Of a stretch of DNA of 47,640 nucleotides, positions 1 to 10,942 are shown piece by piece; position 1 is the stretch's first letter; each line of letters begins with the position of its first letter. The notes below the pieces were generated by a model that saw only the letters and a program-made list of their open reading frames with translations, ran no database searches and was not told the DNA's origin. The stretch spans positions 1 to 47,640 of the forward strand of contig JAJJLU010003598.1 of the NCBI GenBank assembly GCA_023807065.1, given 5' to 3'. A program made the translations under genes and the position numbers. The stretch is from Isotricha intestinalis. Lineage: Eukaryota > Ciliophora > Litostomatea > Vestibuliferida > Isotrichidae.

Positions 1-1
1 T

Positions 2-3000
2 TCTTGGTTAGGAAGTTCAATTAATGAAAAAGATTTAATTTCTCAAGAAGAAGAAGAAAAAATTGAAGAAATATTATCTAATGCAATTAAAGAAGCTACA
101 ACTTTAATTATTAATAATGAAATTGAAACTAAATTACAATTAAATTTCGAATTAAAAACTGGTTCATTTAAATTTATTAAAATTTATAACAATAAAGAAA
201 ATAATATTAATGTTTCTGAAGGATTTAATTTTAGATATGAAAAATTAATTTTTATGATGAAAAAAGGAGAATATTTTAATGAAATTGAAAGTTCTTTAAG
301 AACTTTCCATATTGATATGTATACTAGTTCATATAATAATATTACTATTACTCCTATTACATTTTTAGATGTTAATGAAGCTGTTAATTTTAACAGTGAA
401 AAATTTGATGAATTAATTGGTTTAAATAATAATAATATTAATGAAGATATAACAAATGAGAAATATGAAAAAAATAAAGAATATGAAAAAGAAGAAAATA
501 ATAATAAAGATAGTATTGAAAATAATAATGAAGAAAAAAAAGAAGAAGAAAAAGAAGAGGAAAAAAAAGAAGAAAAAAAAGAAGAAAATAAAGAAATAGA
601 ATTATTAGAAGAAATGGAAAATGAAAATAACTTTGTTAAAATATTCTTTAGAAAAAACAATCCAAATGAATTAATAAATACAAAATTTAGATTACAAATA
701 AATAAATTACACTTTACATATCATCAAGTTTTTTTAGAAAGAGTAATATCATTTTTTAAAGTTCAATTAGATGAAGATTTAGCAGATAAAGCATGGGAAA
801 AATATAATACAATGAAAATAAATACAACAATAGCTTTAAAAGATAACATTTATAAAACAAATATAATTGAAGTAGAAATTCAACCAAGAAAAATATTAAT
901 TCCAATAAATAAATATGATTTAAAAAATACTAAAATATTATTAGTTGATTTAGGTAAAATTGATAATAGTCAAAATGAAGAAAATAATAATTTAAATAAT
1001 GAAACAATAGATAACAATGATAAATATAAAGAAAGATATTCAATTTCAATTCACGGTTTTTCTGTTGATTATTTTCCTTCTTTTAAAGAAATGTTAGAAA
1101 ATAATAATAAATTTCAAATTGTTTCTAATTTCTCAGGAATTGTTTCTATTGGATTTTTAGCTCAAAATTTTAATCCTGAAGAATATGCTTCTTTGAAATT
1201 ATTTATGTTTGTTGATTCAATAACTTTAGATTTAAATTCCTATATTTATACTTTACTGATTTATGTTATTGATATATTTAGACCTACAAAAGAAAGAGAT
1301 ATTTATTCTCAAATTAATTCTTCTAAAGAAGAAATTAAAAAAAATTCAAAAATTTCTTCAAAAATTTTAAAAAAAAATCCAACTTATTTAAATTATGAAG
1401 AATATTATGCAAATTTATCTTCAGGTTATATTTATTTTTATAAAAATTTAGAAGATGAAAATTATGTGGGATATTATTATTTAAAAGATTCAAAAATAAA
1501 AAAAAATGAAGATTCACTTTGGATAAAATTAACAAGTATATATGGAAGTACAGAATTAAAATTTCCTAATTTAGAAGATTTTAATAATTGGAATAAAAAT
1601 ATAAATGAAAGATTAGTAGAAATGAGAATATCATCGATAAATAAAATTAAAGAAATAGAAAGTGAAAAAAATGAAGGTTCATCAAAAGTAATTTATTTTG
1701 GCTCAGAAATAACATTTAATAAAGTTTATATAAATTTATATGATCAAAATTCAAAGGATCCTTTTTCAAATGGTGAAATAACCAAAATTTCAACATATTT
1801 AAATTTAAGAACACATGACACAGAAATAGTATTTAATATACAAGGTTTAAAATTATATGATACTTTATGTGAAATTGAAGATATGAAAACAATATTAAAA
1901 AATGAAAATAAAAATTCAAATGATTTATTTAAATTAACTGTTTGGGTTTGTGATGAAGAAAGTGATAAATATAAAGATATTCAAATTGATGTAAATATTT
2001 TAATAGGTTATTGCTATATAATATGGAATCCAATAGTAATAAAAAGAATAATTAATTTTACAATTCATAATGATATAATGAAATATAAAGTAAGAAGAGA
2101 AATATCAAATCAAACTGAAAAATTAGTAGAAATAAACTTTTTAGAAAGAGGTTATGAAGAAAAATTTCAAAAATTAAAATGTAATAAAGAAACTTATACT
2201 TATTTAAAATTACATTCTTCTTTTAAAGAAGTGTCAATAATATTAATACAGCCTAATTTAAATATTATGTTTTATGAAATGAAATTTGGTGAAAGTTACT
2301 TAGATTCAATATCAAAAGTTGATCATTTATTAGTAAAAGGTGAATTAGGTAATTCAGAAATATTTGATTTATGTCAATATCCTTTTGTAATTGAAAATCA
2401 AAGTCAATTTGATAAAAATAAAATTAAAAAAGTTTTTGGAGTTAAAAGCTCTGATAATCATAGTTTAATTAGTTTCTCTTATAAAAGTATGTATTCTTGG
2501 TGTCCTGAATGTAAAAATAATTATTTAAGTGAAGCTGATATTACAATTAATTCTGCTTTTCTTGTTTTAATTTATGAAAATTTTATTAGATTTTTTAATT
2601 ATTTCATTAGTGAATTTTTAGGTTCTTTAGGTTCAAACGAAGAAACAAAAGCTTTTAAAAATAAATATTATAAGATAAAACCAAAAGATAAAGATATTGA
2701 TTTTATGAGAATAAATATGATAATAAATAATCCTCAAGTAATATTAAAACCAAGATTTGATATGAAAGAATATTTTTTATTTGATTTAGGAGATATTTTA
2801 ATGAAATGTAACTATCAAAAAGTATATGGAAAAATTAGAAGTAATCCTCAAGATTATAGATGGTTAGTTACTTATCAATTTGAAATGAAAAATATGACTA
2901 TTAAAGCTGAAGATAATTTTAATATAATTTCTCCTACTAATTCTATTGTAAATATGCATTTTGTTTATTATACTGAAAAAGATAAATTATTAAGTGATAT

Positions 3001-6000
3001 TGAATTTGATTTTTCTTATCATTTTGATTTATATTTTAATGATATAAATATGCAAATGAGACAAAGAGATTTTACTAATTTAATGAGATGTTCTGATTTA
3101 AATATTTTATATACTGATGGTCAAGGAGATCATTATAATTATGAAAAATTATATGAAAAAATGAAGAAAAATTATTCTTTTCAAAAAAGTAGTGATTCTC
3201 TTGCAAGTGAAGAAGAAAAAGAAAATAAATTTACTTTTAATGAAGAAGAACTAAGAAAAGTTTATATGTCTTTAATAACTTATATTATGTTTAAAAAAGT
3301 TAGTTTAACTCTTTATTTGGATGATATTGGAAAAGAAACTTTTACTCCTTTTGTTGAATTTATATTAAAAGAAATGCAATTAAATTTTAATAAAAAATTA
3401 AATAATACGAAAGAAACACATATTACAATTGCACATATGGAAATGTATGATATATCAAATTATAATAAATTTAAATTATTAAGTGATTTTAATCAAAAAA
3501 TAATAGATTATAATGATGCAAAATCAGATAAAAATTCATCAGGGAAAAATTCAATTAATTTAAAAAGCGCAAAATCAGAAAATATTAATGTAAAAATAAA
3601 ACATAAAAAAAGTATCTCTACTTTTAAAGGATCAAATGATGATATGAAAATAAATGATATATATAATTCAACTGATGGAATAATGTCATCTGAAAATTTT
3701 ATAAAAAAAATAAATAAAGATATATTAAATTGTGTAATAATTGATCCTCAATTTATTTTAACAAAAGGTTCAAAAATTCAAACAGACATTAATATAACAA
3801 TAGATAAAGAGAGAGAAAAAAATTATAAAGTAATAATGAATGGTTTTAAATTATTAATTAAATTAGATACTTTTCAATTATGTAGATATTTCTTTTTACA
3901 AGGTTTTCCTTATTATGCAAAAAATTTAAAAGATTTACCTAATTTATATGATCCAAATGATGAAAATAATCCTGGATTTAATTTTTATGTTGAATTAAAA
4001 CATCCTATGATATGTTTCTTTACTGATGTTTTATCTAATTATGATCAAGAATTAATTTGTATTACTTCTGAAGTTTCTGTTGGAATTAAAAATGAAAAAA
4101 TATCAAAAGTAAAAAAGGAATTATTAATTAAATATGATGATAATATGAAATTATATAATTTATTAAGTGATATTAAACAAAAAGAAATTTTAAAAAAAGA
4201 TATTGAAAATGATTGTTCTTATAGTTATAACATGACATGTTCTTTATATGATATAAGTCCTTTCTTTTGTGAATATAAAGATATTACTCAAAATGATAAA
4301 GATTTAATTATTAGTAAAAGGAAAATTATGGATAATTTTGATTTTAAATATGAATATAAAATAAAAATGGATTATAATCCTGAAAATAAATTTTTTTCTA
4401 CTAATTTAGAAAATATTGATTTAAGTAAAATGGCTGTTAAAGCAAGTTACAGAGATTTAGTATTATATATTAAATTAGGAGATTTCTATTATAATTTATT
4501 AGATGAAAAATATGTTCAAATGATTGATTATTTACATATTTATGATAAACAGAAGAAAAAATTTGAAAAAGAAAATGAAAAAAAAGAAATAAAATTAAAA
4601 GAAAAAGAATTGAAAAAAAATGTAAATATATCACCAAATAAAGAAATAAAAGAAAAAAAAGAAACTGTATTTAAAAGAGAATTTTCAAATAATGGAATTC
4701 AATTAATATTAATAGATGATCACAGTAATACATTTTATCCTTTTTTATGCTTTTCAATAATAGAAATAAATATAAAAACAGAAATTCAATCAGAAATAAA
4801 TAATTTAAATAGTTCATTAATATTTAAAGTTCTTTCCTATAATTACTTAGCAGGAGTTTGGGAACCATTAATTGAAAAAACAAAATTCACAATTGATTCA
4901 ATAACTGATGAATTAAATAATAGAATATATACATTAAAAAGTCATAATACAAAAAAAGTAGGTCCTGATATTAATATTAATATAAGTGATTTAATGATAA
5001 TATTTTTATCTAGAACTTTAAATAAATGGTTTGATAAATATTTCAAATTAAAAAATAATTATAAAAATGAATTTATTACTTTACAAAATGAAAAAAATAT
5101 GACTATTTCTAATCATACTTTATTTAATTATACTGGAAGAACTCTTTCTCTTTATAGAAGATATGGTCATAATAATGCCAAAAAATTAAAATTAAATGAA
5201 ATTTCACCGAATGATTCCTATGAAATTGAATATTTTGAATATAATTCTTCAGATAAAAAAATACAAACTAATTTAATTAAAGATAATTTTATTTCTTTTA
5301 GATTAGATAATGCTCCTGTTTCTAATCATATTATTAAAATAGATAATATTCAAAGCAAAATTCATATTGTTGATTATTCCAAAATATTTGAATTAAATTC
5401 AAATGCTGTTTTAAAAGAATTAAATAATAAATATAATTATGTTATTTCAAAAATTGAATTTCATAGTTTGAAAAAATTTATTTATTTCTATTCTCCTTTA
5501 TCTTTTAAAAACAAAACTAAATTTAAATTTCATATTGATTTAAGAAATAATATAACAAATAATATATCTTTTGATATTGAGCCAAGAAAAACAATTGGAA
5601 TTCCTTTTGAATATTTAAATGGAGATATAGAAATAAAATTAGAAAATTCAAAAATTTTTAAAAGATTTGGGATTTATCAATTTTTAGAAAGTAATAAAGA
5701 AATAATAGATGAAGTAGAATATAAAGATGAAAATAATGTTTCAACTTATATTCATTTTTGTAATAGTGTATCATCAATAACAAATAACAATTATAAAAAT
5801 AAAATAATTAAATTAAGAACTTCATATACTATTAGAAATTGTTTACCTTTTGATATTCAAGCTATTGTAAATGATAATCAAAATTTTTTCAATATTAAAA
5901 AAAATGAAATTGTACCTTTAAATAATATATCAATTAAAGCTAAATTATTTATTCAATTATTTTTTTATGAATTTAACACTTTAGAAAGAGTTCAATTGCA

Positions 6001-9000
6001 TAATTTAGATTCAAATGATAATAGTGATTCTTCTATTCCTATTACAGTTTATGATAAATTTAAAAACTCAATTACAGTTTATGTTAGTTTATTTGATAGA
6101 GAAATTATTGTTCATGCTAATACAATTATAATCAATCATACTAATTTAAATTTATTTTTCTATTATGGAGAAGATGAAAATGAAATAGATAATAAAGTTG
6201 GAAATCAAAAAGGAACAAATAATTTTTTTATTTTAGATAAACATAAATTCATTAAATTAATTTATAATGGTTATAAAAGTAAACCAATTGCAATAAATAC
6301 AATTGGAGCTTCTTCAGTAATTGAATTAGTAAATACAAAACTAAAAACTAAAATAGAAATAGTAATTGAAATTGTTCTTTCTTTAGTTGCTTTAGATTTA
6401 GACATTTATACTAATATAATAACATTATCGCCAAGATATATTATTTATAATTTATTAAAAGATTATTCAGTTGAAATTATTTATGATAATATTAATAGAG
6501 TAATAGATAGAAAAAATAATCAAATTCAAAAAGTAAATAAATTATGTACTTTAAATCCAGGAGATAAACATCCTTTATATTATACAGAATATAATAAAGA
6601 AGAAAGTGAAGATGGAGAAAAAAAATTAAAAGGAAATAAGTTATATAATAAGAAATTTATTGAAAATGCTTTGAGATTTATTTTATTAAATAAAAACTTT
6701 AAAAATAATCAATTTTTAGCTTCTTCTCCTTATAGTACAGAAAGTGGAACTTTAACAACAATAATAAATACTACTTATAGAGATTCTATTGAAAAAGAAA
6801 ATAATAAAAAATTTTTATTTAATATTGAAAAAAAAGTAGATAAATTAACTACTTATTTAATTTTATCAGAAACTAATTTTTCAAATGGACAAATTCAAAT
6901 AACTAATAATTCAGATTTAATTTCTTTTGAAATCTGGCAAAACGATTTTATAGATAATATAATGTTTTTTAATCCAAAAACAAAAGGAATTTTTTGTTGG
7001 AGTGATATAACTAAAAGGCCTATTTTAAATTTTAATTTTTATTTAGGTAACAGAAATGATAAACCAAATAAATTAATTAATCATTTCCATCAATATGAAA
7101 TATTAGAAGATAAAATAGTAATACTACAAAATACAAAAAATTTTGAAACATTTGAAAATTATCCTTTTAAAGAGAAAATAACATTAATGAAAAATAAATT
7201 TCAAGGAATATCATTTAATATATCTTTTGTATTTAATGGTAACAGAGTAATAATAAAAATAGAAAAAATAAGTAAAGAAAAAATAAAAGAAATCCAAAAT
7301 AAAGATATTCAAATAACAAAAAACAGAATAGAATGTAATATTCAAATAAATAGATTGGGAATAAGTGTAATAGGAGATAATAAATATTTAAATAAAAAAG
7401 AAAAAAAAAAACAATATTCTCGTCAAGAAATATTATATATAACTTTGGATAATATAATTTTTTATACAAAAATAGAAGAAAGAGAAAATGAAGAAAAAAC
7501 AATAGATTCTCAATTAATAATAAAAAATATAGAAACAGATAATGAAATAACATATTTAACAAATTTTCCGATAATTCTTCTTCCTCAAAATTGTTGGAGA
7601 AGAAATATTGTGAAAGATAAAAATCCAAATAAATTAACATTAAATCCTCCTCAAATACCATTTATAAACTTAGCATTATTTATGTTAAAGAAAAAAAACC
7701 AAGATATATTAATAATAAAACTTCTAAACTTCCTAATTCAATCATTTGAATTAAATATAGAAAGTAATATATTATTATGTTTATTTAACTTTTTCTCAAA
7801 TTTATCAATAGGTTTATCAACATCATTAACAACAATTAATCCTTTATTTCAAAATGAAGAAAATCTAAAATTAGAAAAAATCCAAATTGAAGATTTTAAC
7901 TATAAACCAGAATGGTTAACAGAAACAAACATAAAAGAGAAACTTTCCTTAAACTCTCAAATTAAAAACCCAATATTTATAAATCATTTAGATGCATCAT
8001 CCTTAGAATTTTCTTTTACATTTTATTCTCAATCACAAGATAATTTGTTCCAAAAATTACTAAAAGGGAACAAACTTTTAAACGATTTACTAAATACATT
8101 AACAAACATAGAAAAAGTTCCTTTATTATTAAATGGTTTTCAAATATTTAATTTTCAAGGAAATTTATCATCTCTGATAAATAACATATACGATATATAT
8201 AAGCAAAGAGCCTTAGTTCAAATAATGAGAATATTTGGAGGAATAGAAATATTAGGTTCACCACTAAATTTAATAAATTCACTGGGTCAAGGATTTAAAG
8301 ATTTAGTAACAAAGCCCGTTGAAGGAATAGTAAATGGACCTCTTCAAGGAGCATTAGGTTTAGTAAATGGAGGAATTTCATTAGCAAAACATACAGTAGA
8401 TGGTACTTTTAATACTACTAGTAAAATTACTAGTGGTTTAAGTAAAGGAATGTTATTGTTAACTCAAGATGATGAATTTATTAATGAAAGAGAAAAAAAA
8501 AAAGTTACTGAAAAACCTAAAAATGTTATTGAAGGTTTTGGATATGGATTATCTAGTATGGCTAATGGATTTTTTAAAGGAGTTACTGATGTTTTTGTTA
8601 AACCTATTGAAGGAGCTCAGAAAGATTCCGTTAAAGGATTTGGAAAGGGACTTCTTCAAGGATTTAGTGGTGTTATTATTAAACCTATTTCTGGAGTTTT
8701 TGATTTAGTCAGTAAAACTACTGAAGGAATTAAAAATAGTGTTAATGATGATATTGTCATTGAAAGAATAAGAAGACCTAGAGCTTTTTATGGAAAAGTC
8801 AAATATATTAAAAGTTTCAGTGAAAAAGATGCTAATGTTATTGAATTGTTATATAATAAAATTGAACAGTTAAAAGGAAAGCAATTTGATTATTTAGATT
8901 CTGAAGTATATGTTAATCAAAAAGAAGAAAGTGTTTTATTAGTATTTTTAACTAGTGGAATTTATACCATTGATATTGTTAGATGGGAATTAAGAAGTAT

Positions 9001-9193
9001 TTTAGAATATTCTTTAATTAAAGATGTAAAAATTGAAAGTAAAGAAAAAATTAGATTGTATTTTACTAGGGAATTTAACAGAAAGAAATATACTTCTATA
9101 TCACTTAGTAAGAAATCCACTAATTTAAAAAAAATTTTTGATAAGATTAAAGATGCTATTGATTCTTTTTGTGAGGAAAGAAATATGAAATAA
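2..9193 (+). CDS. VPS13: VPS13-family bridge-like lipid transfer protein (5' partial)
   Basis: The frame is already open at the left edge, so the true start lies outside the window; about 3,060 codons are present, ending in TAA. VPS13 proteins are rod-shaped bulk lipid transporters at membrane contact sites. What supports the call: a PH-like segment at about nt 1380-1625 (SGYIYFYKN ... GSTELKFPNLEDFNNW); a VAB/SHR-BD-like region near nt 5815 (SYTIRNCLPFDIQ); the typical C-terminal Gly-rich amphipathic ATG2_C-like segment at nt 8250-8730 (LGSPLNLINSLGQGFKDL, then KPVEGIVNGPLQGALG and a second KPIEGA... copy); and a C-terminal PH-like tail (RIRRPRAFYGK) at 8775-9190. An almost pure Lys/Glu tract is coded by A/G-rich DNA at about 530-600. 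No intron is visible. It converges on the acyltransferase gene 210 bp downstream. Family assignment is firm; the exact paralogue (VPS13A/C-like) cannot be told. Confidence 0.93.
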   Translation, partial: SWLGSSINEKDLISQEEEEKIEEILSNAIKEATTLIINNEIETKLQLNFELKTGSFKFIKIYNNKENNINVSEGFNFRYEKLIFMMKKGEYFNEIESSLRTFHIDMYTSSYNNITITPITFLDVNEAVNFNSEKFDELIGLNNNNINEDITNEKYEKNKEYEKEENNNKDSIENNNEEKKEEEKEEEKKEEKKEENKEIELLEEMENENNFVKIFFRKNNPNELINTKFRLQINKLHFTYHQVFLERVISFFKVQLDEDLADKAWEKYNTMKINTTIALKDNIYKTNIIEVEIQPRKILIPINKYDLKNTKILLVDLGKIDNSQNEENNNLNNETIDNNDKYKERYSISIHGFSVDYFPSFKEMLENNNKFQIVSNFSGIVSIGFLAQNFNPEEYASLKLFMFVDSITLDLNSYIYTLLIYVIDIFRPTKERDIYSQINSSKEEIKKNSKISSKILKKNPTYLNYEEYYANLSSGYIYFYKNLEDENYVGYYYLKDSKIKKNEDSLWIKLTSIYGSTELKFPNLEDFNNWNKNINERLVEMRISSINKIKEIESEKNEGSSKVIYFGSEITFNKVYINLYDQNSKDPFSNGEITKISTYLNLRTHDTEIVFNIQGLKLYDTLCEIEDMKTILKNENKNSNDLFKLTVWVCDEESDKYKDIQIDVNILIGYCYIIWNPIVIKRIINFTIHNDIMKYKVRREISNQTEKLVEINFLERGYEEKFQKLKCNKETYTYLKLHSSFKEVSIILIQPNLNIMFYEMKFGESYLDSISKVDHLLVKGELGNSEIFDLCQYPFVIENQSQFDKNKIKKVFGVKSSDNHSLISFSYKSMYSWCPECKNNYLSEADITINSAFLVLIYENFIRFFNYFISEFLGSLGSNEETKAFKNKYYKIKPKDKDIDFMRINMIINNPQVILKPRFDMKEYFLFDLGDILMKCNYQKVYGKIRSNPQDYRWLVTYQFEMKNMTIKAEDNFNIISPTNSIVNMHFVYYTEKDKLLSDIEFDFSYHFDLYFNDINMQMRQRDFTNLMRCSDLNILYTDGQGDHYNYEKLYEKMKKNYSFQKSSDSLASEEEKENKFTFNEEELRKVYMSLITYIMFKKVSLTLYLDDIGKETFTPFVEFILKEMQLNFNKKLNNTKETHITIAHMEMYDISNYNKFKLLSDFNQKIIDYNDAKSDKNSSGKNSINLKSAKSENINVKIKHKKSISTFKGSNDDMKINDIYNSTDGIMSSENFIKKINKDILNCVIIDPQFILTKGSKIQTDINITIDKEREKNYKVIMNGFKLLIKLDTFQLCRYFFLQGFPYYAKNLKDLPNLYDPNDENNPGFNFYVELKHPMICFFTDVLSNYDQELICITSEVSVGIKNEKISKVKKELLIKYDDNMKLYNLLSDIKQKEILKKDIENDCSYSYNMTCSLYDISPFFCEYKDITQNDKDLIISKRKIMDNFDFKYEYKIKMDYNPENKFFSTNLENIDLSKMAVKASYRDLVLYIKLGDFYYNLLDEKYVQMIDYLHIYDKQKKKFEKENEKKEIKLKEKELKKNVNISPNKEIKEKKETVFKREFSNNGIQLILIDDHSNTFYPFLCFSIIEINIKTEIQSEINNLNSSLIFKVLSYNYLAGVWEPLIEKTKFTIDSITDELNNRIYTLKSHNTKKVGPDININISDLMIIFLSRTLNKWFDKYFKLKNNYKNEFITLQNEKNMTISNHTLFNYTGRTLSLYRRYGHNNAKKLKLNEISPNDSYEIEYFEYNSSDKKIQTNLIKDNFISFRLDNAPVSNHIIKIDNIQSKIHIVDYSKIFELNSNAVLKELNNKYNYVISKIEFHSLKKFIYFYSPLSFKNKTKFKFHIDLRNNITNNISFDIEPRKTIGIPFEYLNGDIEIKLENSKIFKRFGIYQFLESNKEIIDEVEYKDENNVSTYIHFCNSVSSITNNNYKNKIIKLRTSYTIRNCLPFDIQAIVNDNQNFFNIKKNEIVPLNNISIKAKLFIQLFFYEFNTLERVQLHNLDSNDNSDSSIPITVYDKFKNSITVYVSLFDREIIVHANTIIINHTNLNLFFYYGEDENEIDNKVGNQKGTNNFFILDKHKFIKLIYNGYKSKPIAINTIGASSVIELVNTKLKTKIEIVIEIVLSLVALDLDIYTNIITLSPRYIIYNLLKDYSVEIIYDNINRVIDRKNNQIQKVNKLCTLNPGDKHPLYYTEYNKEESEDGEKKLKGNKLYNKKFIENALRFILLNKNFKNNQFLASSPYSTESGTLTTIINTTYRDSIEKENNKKFLFNIEKKVDKLTTYLILSETNFSNGQIQITNNSDLISFEIWQNDFIDNIMFFNPKTKGIFCWSDITKRPILNFNFYLGNRNDKPNKLINHFHQYEILEDKIVILQNTKNFETFENYPFKEKITLMKNKFQGISFNISFVFNGNRVIIKIEKISKEKIKEIQNKDIQITKNRIECNIQINRLGISVIGDNKYLNKKEKKKQYSRQEILYITLDNIIFYTKIEERENEEKTIDSQLIIKNIETDNEITYLTNFPIILLPQNCWRRNIVKDKNPNKLTLNPPQIPFINLALFMLKKKNQDILIIKLLNFLIQSFELNIESNILLCLFNFFSNLSIGLSTSLTTINPLFQNEENLKLEKIQIEDFNYKPEWLTETNIKEKLSLNSQIKNPIFINHLDASSLEFSFTFYSQSQDNLFQKLLKGNKLLNDLLNTLTNIEKVPLLLNGFQIFNFQGNLSSLINNIYDIYKQRALVQIMRIFGGIEILGSPLNLINSLGQGFKDLVTKPVEGIVNGPLQGALGLVNGGISLAKHTVDGTFNTTSKITSGLSKGMLLLTQDDEFINEREKKKVTEKPKNVIEGFGYGLSSMANGFFKGVTDVFVKPIEGAQKDSVKGFGKGLLQGFSGVIIKPISGVFDLVSKTTEGIKNSVNDDIVIERIRRPRAFYGKVKYIKSFSEKDANVIELLYNKIEQLKGKQFDYLDSEVYVNQKEESVLLVFLTSGIYTIDIVRWELRSILEYSLIKDVKIESKEKIRLYFTREFNRKKYTSISLSKKSTNLKKIFDKIKDAIDSFCEERNMK

Positions 9194-9403
9194 TAAATTA
9201 TTATTATTTCTTATTTTTTTCTGTGTTATAGGTCTTAATTATTTTAAAAAAGAATATTTCGTATATGTTAGATTTTTTATATATTTAATTCTTAATTTAT
9301 TTTATTTTCATTTTAGATTATCTTAAAACAAATGTATAATTAATTTCAAAAAAAAATTTTTACATTAAAAAAATAATAATTTATAGTTTTTAAAATATAT
9401 AAA

Positions 9404-10942
9404 TTAAATAAATTCATGTATTAATTTCGAACTATCTTCATTTTCGTTTTCAAATTTAATATTAATAACTTCATGACTTAACTCATCTAATTCACTTTCA
9501 ATAATATCGATAAAATCGGAAGGTTTAACAGAGGAATTATCATCAATACTGAAAGTTAAAGAAAATTGTTCATTATAACTAATTAAAGTTAAAAAACTTA
9601 AACCTCTAGAAGGAGTAATAAAAGTAATTATATCTTCAATAACATTACCTTTATAATCTATTTTAATTTTTGGTCCTGGAACATTAGTAAAAGCTAATTC
9701 AAATCTATCACATAAAGCTTGAGATGGACATTCAAATATTGGCCATGAACAAATTGTTCCTAATGTTGTTGTTGTTTTAATATATGCAAATTGAATAAAT
9801 TTTTTTAAATATTTCATTAAATTTTTACGAATTTTTCGTAAATTTTTATTTGAATAATCTTTTATTATTGGAACATCACATACTAATAAATTTGTCTTAT
9901 TTTCCATATCTATTTCATTTATATTTCGAGCTAATTTTTTCCTTGTTATTGGAAGGAATATTCTCATTCTTTTTTTATCTTTATATATTGCATTTTCTTT
10001 AAAATTTATTAAATTATACATAGATCTTGATATGACTGAAACTATTAAATCATTAAATGATATTTTATTTTCTTTTCTTATTTTTTCAAAATCTTTTAAT
10101 TTAAAATTTTTACTTTTGGAAATAATATATTTATTTGAATAATATTTAGGAACTAAAGGACTTTTATATTTTTTCATAGGAATAAAAAAGTAAATACTAT
10201 GAATTAAAACAAAAGGATAAACACACCAAAAAAAAATAGTTTCTTTTAAAGTATCTTCTTTCATATTAGTCATTATAGTAGGAAAAGCATTTACACTATA
10301 ATTACTAGCTCCACAACATAAAGCAGCAATTAATCCTAAACCATCAGTCATTACATGTTCAAATTTAAATATTAAAATTCCTTTTTTTTCTTCTTTTTTA
10401 CCAATTTCAGCTATTTGAAATTTATAAGGTAAATCATTAAATATATCAATTTCTTCATTCATTTCTTTTTGAACATGAGCTAAAATTTCTTCTTCAGAAT
10501 TAAAGGGGTTTAATATTGTTATTGATTTTTTTGCTTCTTCAGGAGGGATTTCTTTATACCAAAATTCCAAATGTTTTTCTGTTAATTTTTGCCTAAATCG
10601 TTTTATTTGACATATATAATATTCATATAAGAATGTATATATTTCATCTTGATTATAATTTGAAAAATATAATAAGGATACTATATGAAAACCATTTTTA
10701 GGATTTCGAGTTATGTAAACTTTTTCTATTCCAGTTACATATTCTAAATTTAAAATTTTATTCATTAATACAATATATAATTGCAGAATTATATATAAGA
10801 AGATTATTCCTATTATTATTCCTAGGAAAATACCTAAGTATTTTATTGAGAATTTAAAAGAGTAAATTATTATAATTAATCTTATGATAAAAGGTATGAA
10901 TGCCATTTGAAGGTATTTCATTGGGCTTAGTTCCTTTCTCAT
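9404..10942 (-). CDS. wax ester synthase/diacylglycerol acyltransferase-like (WS/DGAT) membrane enzyme
   Basis: 512 residues. Two hydrophobic spans lie at the N-terminus (about 12-30 and 35-60) and a third near 230-250. The WS/DGAT active-site motif HHxxxDG appears as EHVMTDG, with the second, catalytic-type His at 196 followed by D200-G201. The C-terminal half carries the family's NVPGP motif (AFTNVPGPKI) and the ending LTFSIDD. Such enzymes transfer an acyl group from acyl-CoA to a fatty alcohol or diacylglycerol, making neutral storage lipid at the ER. The first His of the motif is Glu here, which is tolerated in some relatives, so activity is likely but unproven. A plant-type WSD architecture or a more distant CoA-dependent acyltransferase are the alternatives. 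It lies tail to tail with the VPS13 gene. Ends in TAA. Confidence 0.8.
   Translation of the reverse strand: MRKELSPMKYLQMAFIPFIIRLIIIIYSFKFSIKYLGIFLGIIIGIIFLYIILQLYIVLMNKILNLEYVTGIEKVYITRNPKNGFHIVSLLYFSNYNQDEIYTFLYEYYICQIKRFRQKLTEKHLEFWYKEIPPEEAKKSITILNPFNSEEEILAHVQKEMNEEIDIFNDLPYKFQIAEIGKKEEKKGILIFKFEHVMTDGLGLIAALCCGASNYSVNAFPTIMTNMKEDTLKETIFFWCVYPFVLIHSIYFFIPMKKYKSPLVPKYYSNKYIISKSKNFKLKDFEKIRKENKISFNDLIVSVISRSMYNLINFKENAIYKDKKRMRIFLPITRKKLARNINEIDMENKTNLLVCDVPIIKDYSNKNLRKIRKNLMKYLKKFIQFAYIKTTTTLGTICSWPIFECPSQALCDRFELAFTNVPGPKIKIDYKGNVIEDIITFITPSRGLSFLTLISYNEQFSLTFSIDDNSSVKPSDFIDIIESELDELSHEVINIKFENENEDSSKLIHEFI

Noticed and set aside
184..660. Minus-strand Ser/Phe/Leu-rich open frame
   Set aside because: It is the antisense of the Glu/Lys-rich part of VPS13; composition is fully explained by the GAA/AAA codons opposite.
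7233..7661. 142-codon minus-strand frame inside VPS13
   Set aside because: Antisense of conserved VPS13 coding sequence; no start context or domain.
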